From: an uncultured Campylobacter sp.
GTDB taxonomy: Bacteria; Campylobacterota; Campylobacteria; Campylobacterales; Campylobacteraceae
Assembly: GCF_938030815.1 (NCBI RefSeq)
Contig: NZ_CALHII010000094.1
Location: 1 to 10,417 of the forward strand
Reading direction: 5' to 3'
DNA length: 10,417 nt
A program made the position numbers and the translations under genes. The notes beneath the pieces are model-generated. The model saw only the letters and a list, made by a program, of their open reading frames with translations, searched no databases and was not told the DNA's origin. Positions 9,048-10,417 of the stretch are shown here, piece after piece; within the stretch, counting starts at the first letter, position 1, and every line of letters starts with the position of its first letter.

Positions 9048-9499
9048 TGCGAAAGGCGTTGCTTTGTATCGGCAATCCCCTTCGCGGCGACGACGACGTG
9101 GGCAATGAAACGGGGCGAATAGTCGAGGCGAACCTAAAAGATTGGCGCGTTTTTTATGGGCAGGATGTGCCCGAAAACGAATTTGCAGCACTTAGGGAAT
9201 TCGCCCCTGAAATTCTAATAGTAGTAGATGCGATGAGCGGCTTTGATGAGGATAAGATAGAATTTTTCGACCTCAGCAACGATCGCGACTATATCTACTC
9301 GACGCATAACCTGCCTACGCCGGTGCTTCTAAGCTATCTGCGCAAAATTTGCCCAAAGACATTGTTTTTGGGCATAAGCGTACTGCTCGATAATGTCCTT
9401 GATTTTAAAGAAGGGCTAAGCGAGAGCGCAAAAAAAAGTGCGCAAAAAGCTTATGAGCGTATCTTAGAAATTGATTCAAATTTAAATGAGGAGGAGTAA
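9047..9499 (+). CDS. hycI: HycI-type [NiFe]-hydrogenase maturation endopeptidase
   Basis: A 150-aa protein of the HyaD/HybD/HycI protease family (peptidase family M52; E. coli HycI 156 aa). Conserved elements: LCIGNPLRGDDDVG at the N-terminus, IVVDAMSG in the middle and THNLPTP later. Counting from the ATG at 9047, the nickel-sensing residues known from HycI (Asp16, Asp62, His90) correspond to Asp16, Asp61 and His87. The enzyme removes the C-terminal tail of the large subunit after nickel has been inserted; here HyfG has a 34-residue tail behind DPCYSCTER, so it is the evident substrate. The start shares one base with the stop of the previous gene (TGATG). The C-terminus, NEEE, is encoded by the purine run that is also the ribosome binding site of the next gene. 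Family assignment is firm; the substrate is inferred from context. Confidence 0.9.
   Translation: MRKALLCIGNPLRGDDDVGNETGRIVEANLKDWRVFYGQDVPENEFAALREFAPEILIVVDAMSGFDEDKIEFFDLSNDRDYIYSTHNLPTPVLLSYLRKICPKTLFLGISVLLDNVLDFKEGLSESAKKSAQKAYERILEIDSNLNEEE
9488..9496 (+). promoter_or_regulatory. Ribosome binding site of focA within the last codons of hycI
   Basis: GAGGAGGAG codes for the last Glu residues of hycI and provides a strong Shine-Dalgarno sequence for the ATG at 9500, which begins immediately after the hycI stop. Strong initiation would suit a membrane channel needed in more copies than a protease. Confidence 0.65.
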
Positions 9500-10363
9500 A
9501 TGTTAAATCCTGCAGAAACCGCGCAAGCGGTGTCTAGTTCGATGCAACACAAGGCGCATACCCCGCTAATTAGCGTAATTTTTCTAGCTATAATGGCGGG
9601 CGCTGCAATCGCTATGGGCGATATTTTCTGGGCTCACTCGACCGTCGGAATGGCTGAAAAGCAATCTATTGGCTTATCGAATTTCATCGGAGGTATTACC
9701 TTTAGCTGCGGTCTGATGATGGTGGTTTTTTACGGTGGGCATCTATTTACCAGCTCTGTTTTAACGGGTGTGCCTGCTGCCGATGGCAAATTACCGCTAG
9801 GTAAAACAATCGGCTATTGGGCTATCGTTTGGTGTTTTAACTTCGTAGGCGGCGCGTTAATCGCGTATATGTATTATTACTCAGGACTTCCGCTTAAATA
9901 TGACGGCTACATCTTGCAGCACTTCATTCCTGCAGCAGCAGGCAAAATAAACGCACCTTTTCATGAGCTATTCATCCGCGGAATTTTTTGTAACGTGTTT
10001 GTATGTATGTCTATCTGGACTGCGACCAGCGAGAGTAATCTATCAGGTAAATTCTTTGCAATTATGTGGATGATCGGCGCATTCGTAGCTTGCTCGATGG
10101 AACACTGCGTTGCAAATATGTTTATCCTAACTGAAGGCATCATCGCTAAAGGCCACTACCTTGCGGCTGCAGGTGGCGATGTAAATGCTCTTGCAAGCTC
10201 GCTTCACGGCGTAACGGCAGCTCAAATAGATTCAATAAACTGGGGAAATTTCATCGTTAAAAATATGATCCCGGTTACGCTAGGCAACATCTGCGGCGGT
10301 CTATTTTTCGTAGGCTTGGTCGGATTTATGGTCAATAAATACGATATGAAAAAGAAAGACTAA
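9500..10363 (+). CDS. focA: FocA-family formate channel (formate/nitrite transporter, FNT)
   Basis: A 287-aa inner-membrane protein (E. coli FocA 285 aa) with about six hydrophobic segments, of the pentameric FNT family. Key channel residues match FocA: Thr84 in LFTSSVL (FocA Thr91, omega loop), Lys149 (Lys156), Asn165 in FCNVFVC (Asn172), Glu201-His202 in MEHCVANMF (Glu208-His209), and the end motif NFIVKNMIPVTLGNICGG (250-267). The residue before LFT is His81, where FocA has Asp88. Nitrite (NirC) or hydrosulfide channels share the fold, so the substrate is not proven; the operon context favours formate, as with focB in the E. coli hyf operon. It starts right after the hycI stop with a strong ribosome binding site and is the last gene seen. 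It is likely to import formate for the lyase or release it, depending on pH. Confidence 0.9.
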   Translation: MLNPAETAQAVSSSMQHKAHTPLISVIFLAIMAGAAIAMGDIFWAHSTVGMAEKQSIGLSNFIGGITFSCGLMMVVFYGGHLFTSSVLTGVPAADGKLPLGKTIGYWAIVWCFNFVGGALIAYMYYYSGLPLKYDGYILQHFIPAAAGKINAPFHELFIRGIFCNVFVCMSIWTATSESNLSGKFFAIMWMIGAFVACSMEHCVANMFILTEGIIAKGHYLAAAGGDVNALASSLHGVTAAQIDSINWGNFIVKNMIPVTLGNICGGLFFVGLVGFMVNKYDMKKKD

Positions 10364-10387
10364 TATATCGCGCTTCAGCACGATATA
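10364..10387 (+). repeat. Inverted repeat just after focA
   Basis: Arms TATATCG (10364-10370) and CGATATA (10381-10387) are perfectly complementary over seven bases with a ten-base spacer; two further pairs can form inside after a C-A mismatch. There is no T run after it, only AACAAAAT, so it is a poor terminator by itself. It may stabilise the 3' end of the message or be chance. Confidence 0.4.
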
Positions 10388-10398
10388 AACAAAATACG

Positions 10399-10417
10399 GC
10401 GCGGCACTTTGCCGCGC
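10399..10417 (+). terminator. Probable Rho-independent terminator of the hyf operon, cut by the window end
   Basis: Perfect seven-base GC-only arms GCGCGGC (10399-10405) and GCCGCGC (10411-10417) enclose the loop ACTTT, 35 bases after the focA stop. The stem could extend and a T run could follow beyond the window. The A-rich AACAAAATA on its left would provide a modest U run for transcription from the other side, so it may act in both directions. Confidence 0.55.

Noticed and set aside
9488..9496. GAGGAGGAG as a slippable trinucleotide repeat (phase variation)
   Set aside because: Only three units, and a change by whole units would keep frame. A ribosome binding site is the simpler reading.

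Overview
The window is one continuous stretch of a hyf-type (hydrogenase-4, group 4a [NiFe]) formate hydrogenlyase operon, all on the + strand. Protein similarity to epsilonproteobacterial and enterobacterial homologues (recalled, not searched), a GC content that looks to be in the mid-forties, and many AAATTT/GAATTT words together suggest a Campylobacter of the oral or gut group with higher GC (concisus, curvus, rectus, showae, gracilis type). The species is an inference and cannot be fixed from the window alone.

Layout. 1-570 is the end of hyfA, a polyferredoxin cut by the window start. 567-2540 is hyfB, 2551-3480 hyfC, 3482-4126 hyfE and about 4129-5610 hyfF; these four form the membrane arm. 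5613-7349 is hyfG (a NuoC-NuoD type fusion carrying the Ni-Fe site), 7346-7885 hyfH (two [4Fe-4S]) and 7882-8706 hyfI (small, NuoB-like hydrogenase subunit); these form the peripheral arm. 8703-9047 is a HycH/HyfJ-family assembly factor, 9047-9499 the HycI maturation protease and 9500-10363 a FocA-family formate channel. The last 54 bases carry two hairpins and no gene; the second hairpin is a likely terminator cut by the window end.

How it works together. Formate enters or leaves through the FNT channel. A formate dehydrogenase not in this window would pass electrons through HyfA, HyfH and HyfI to the Ni-Fe centre of HyfG, which reduces protons to H2 (or runs in reverse). HyfB, HyfC, HyfE and HyfF would couple this to ion movement across the inner membrane. 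HycI is expected to remove the C-terminal tail of HyfG after nickel insertion. All ten junctions are overlaps or gaps of at most 10 bases, so the genes are almost certainly co-transcribed and mostly translationally coupled.

The system is a known type rather than a wholly new one. The points most worth a second look are the lack of hyfD between hyfC and hyfE, a His in place of the usual acidic residue in the FocA omega-loop motif, the pairing of a hyf structural set with its own hyc-type protease, and a strong excess of the palindrome RAATTY across the window.
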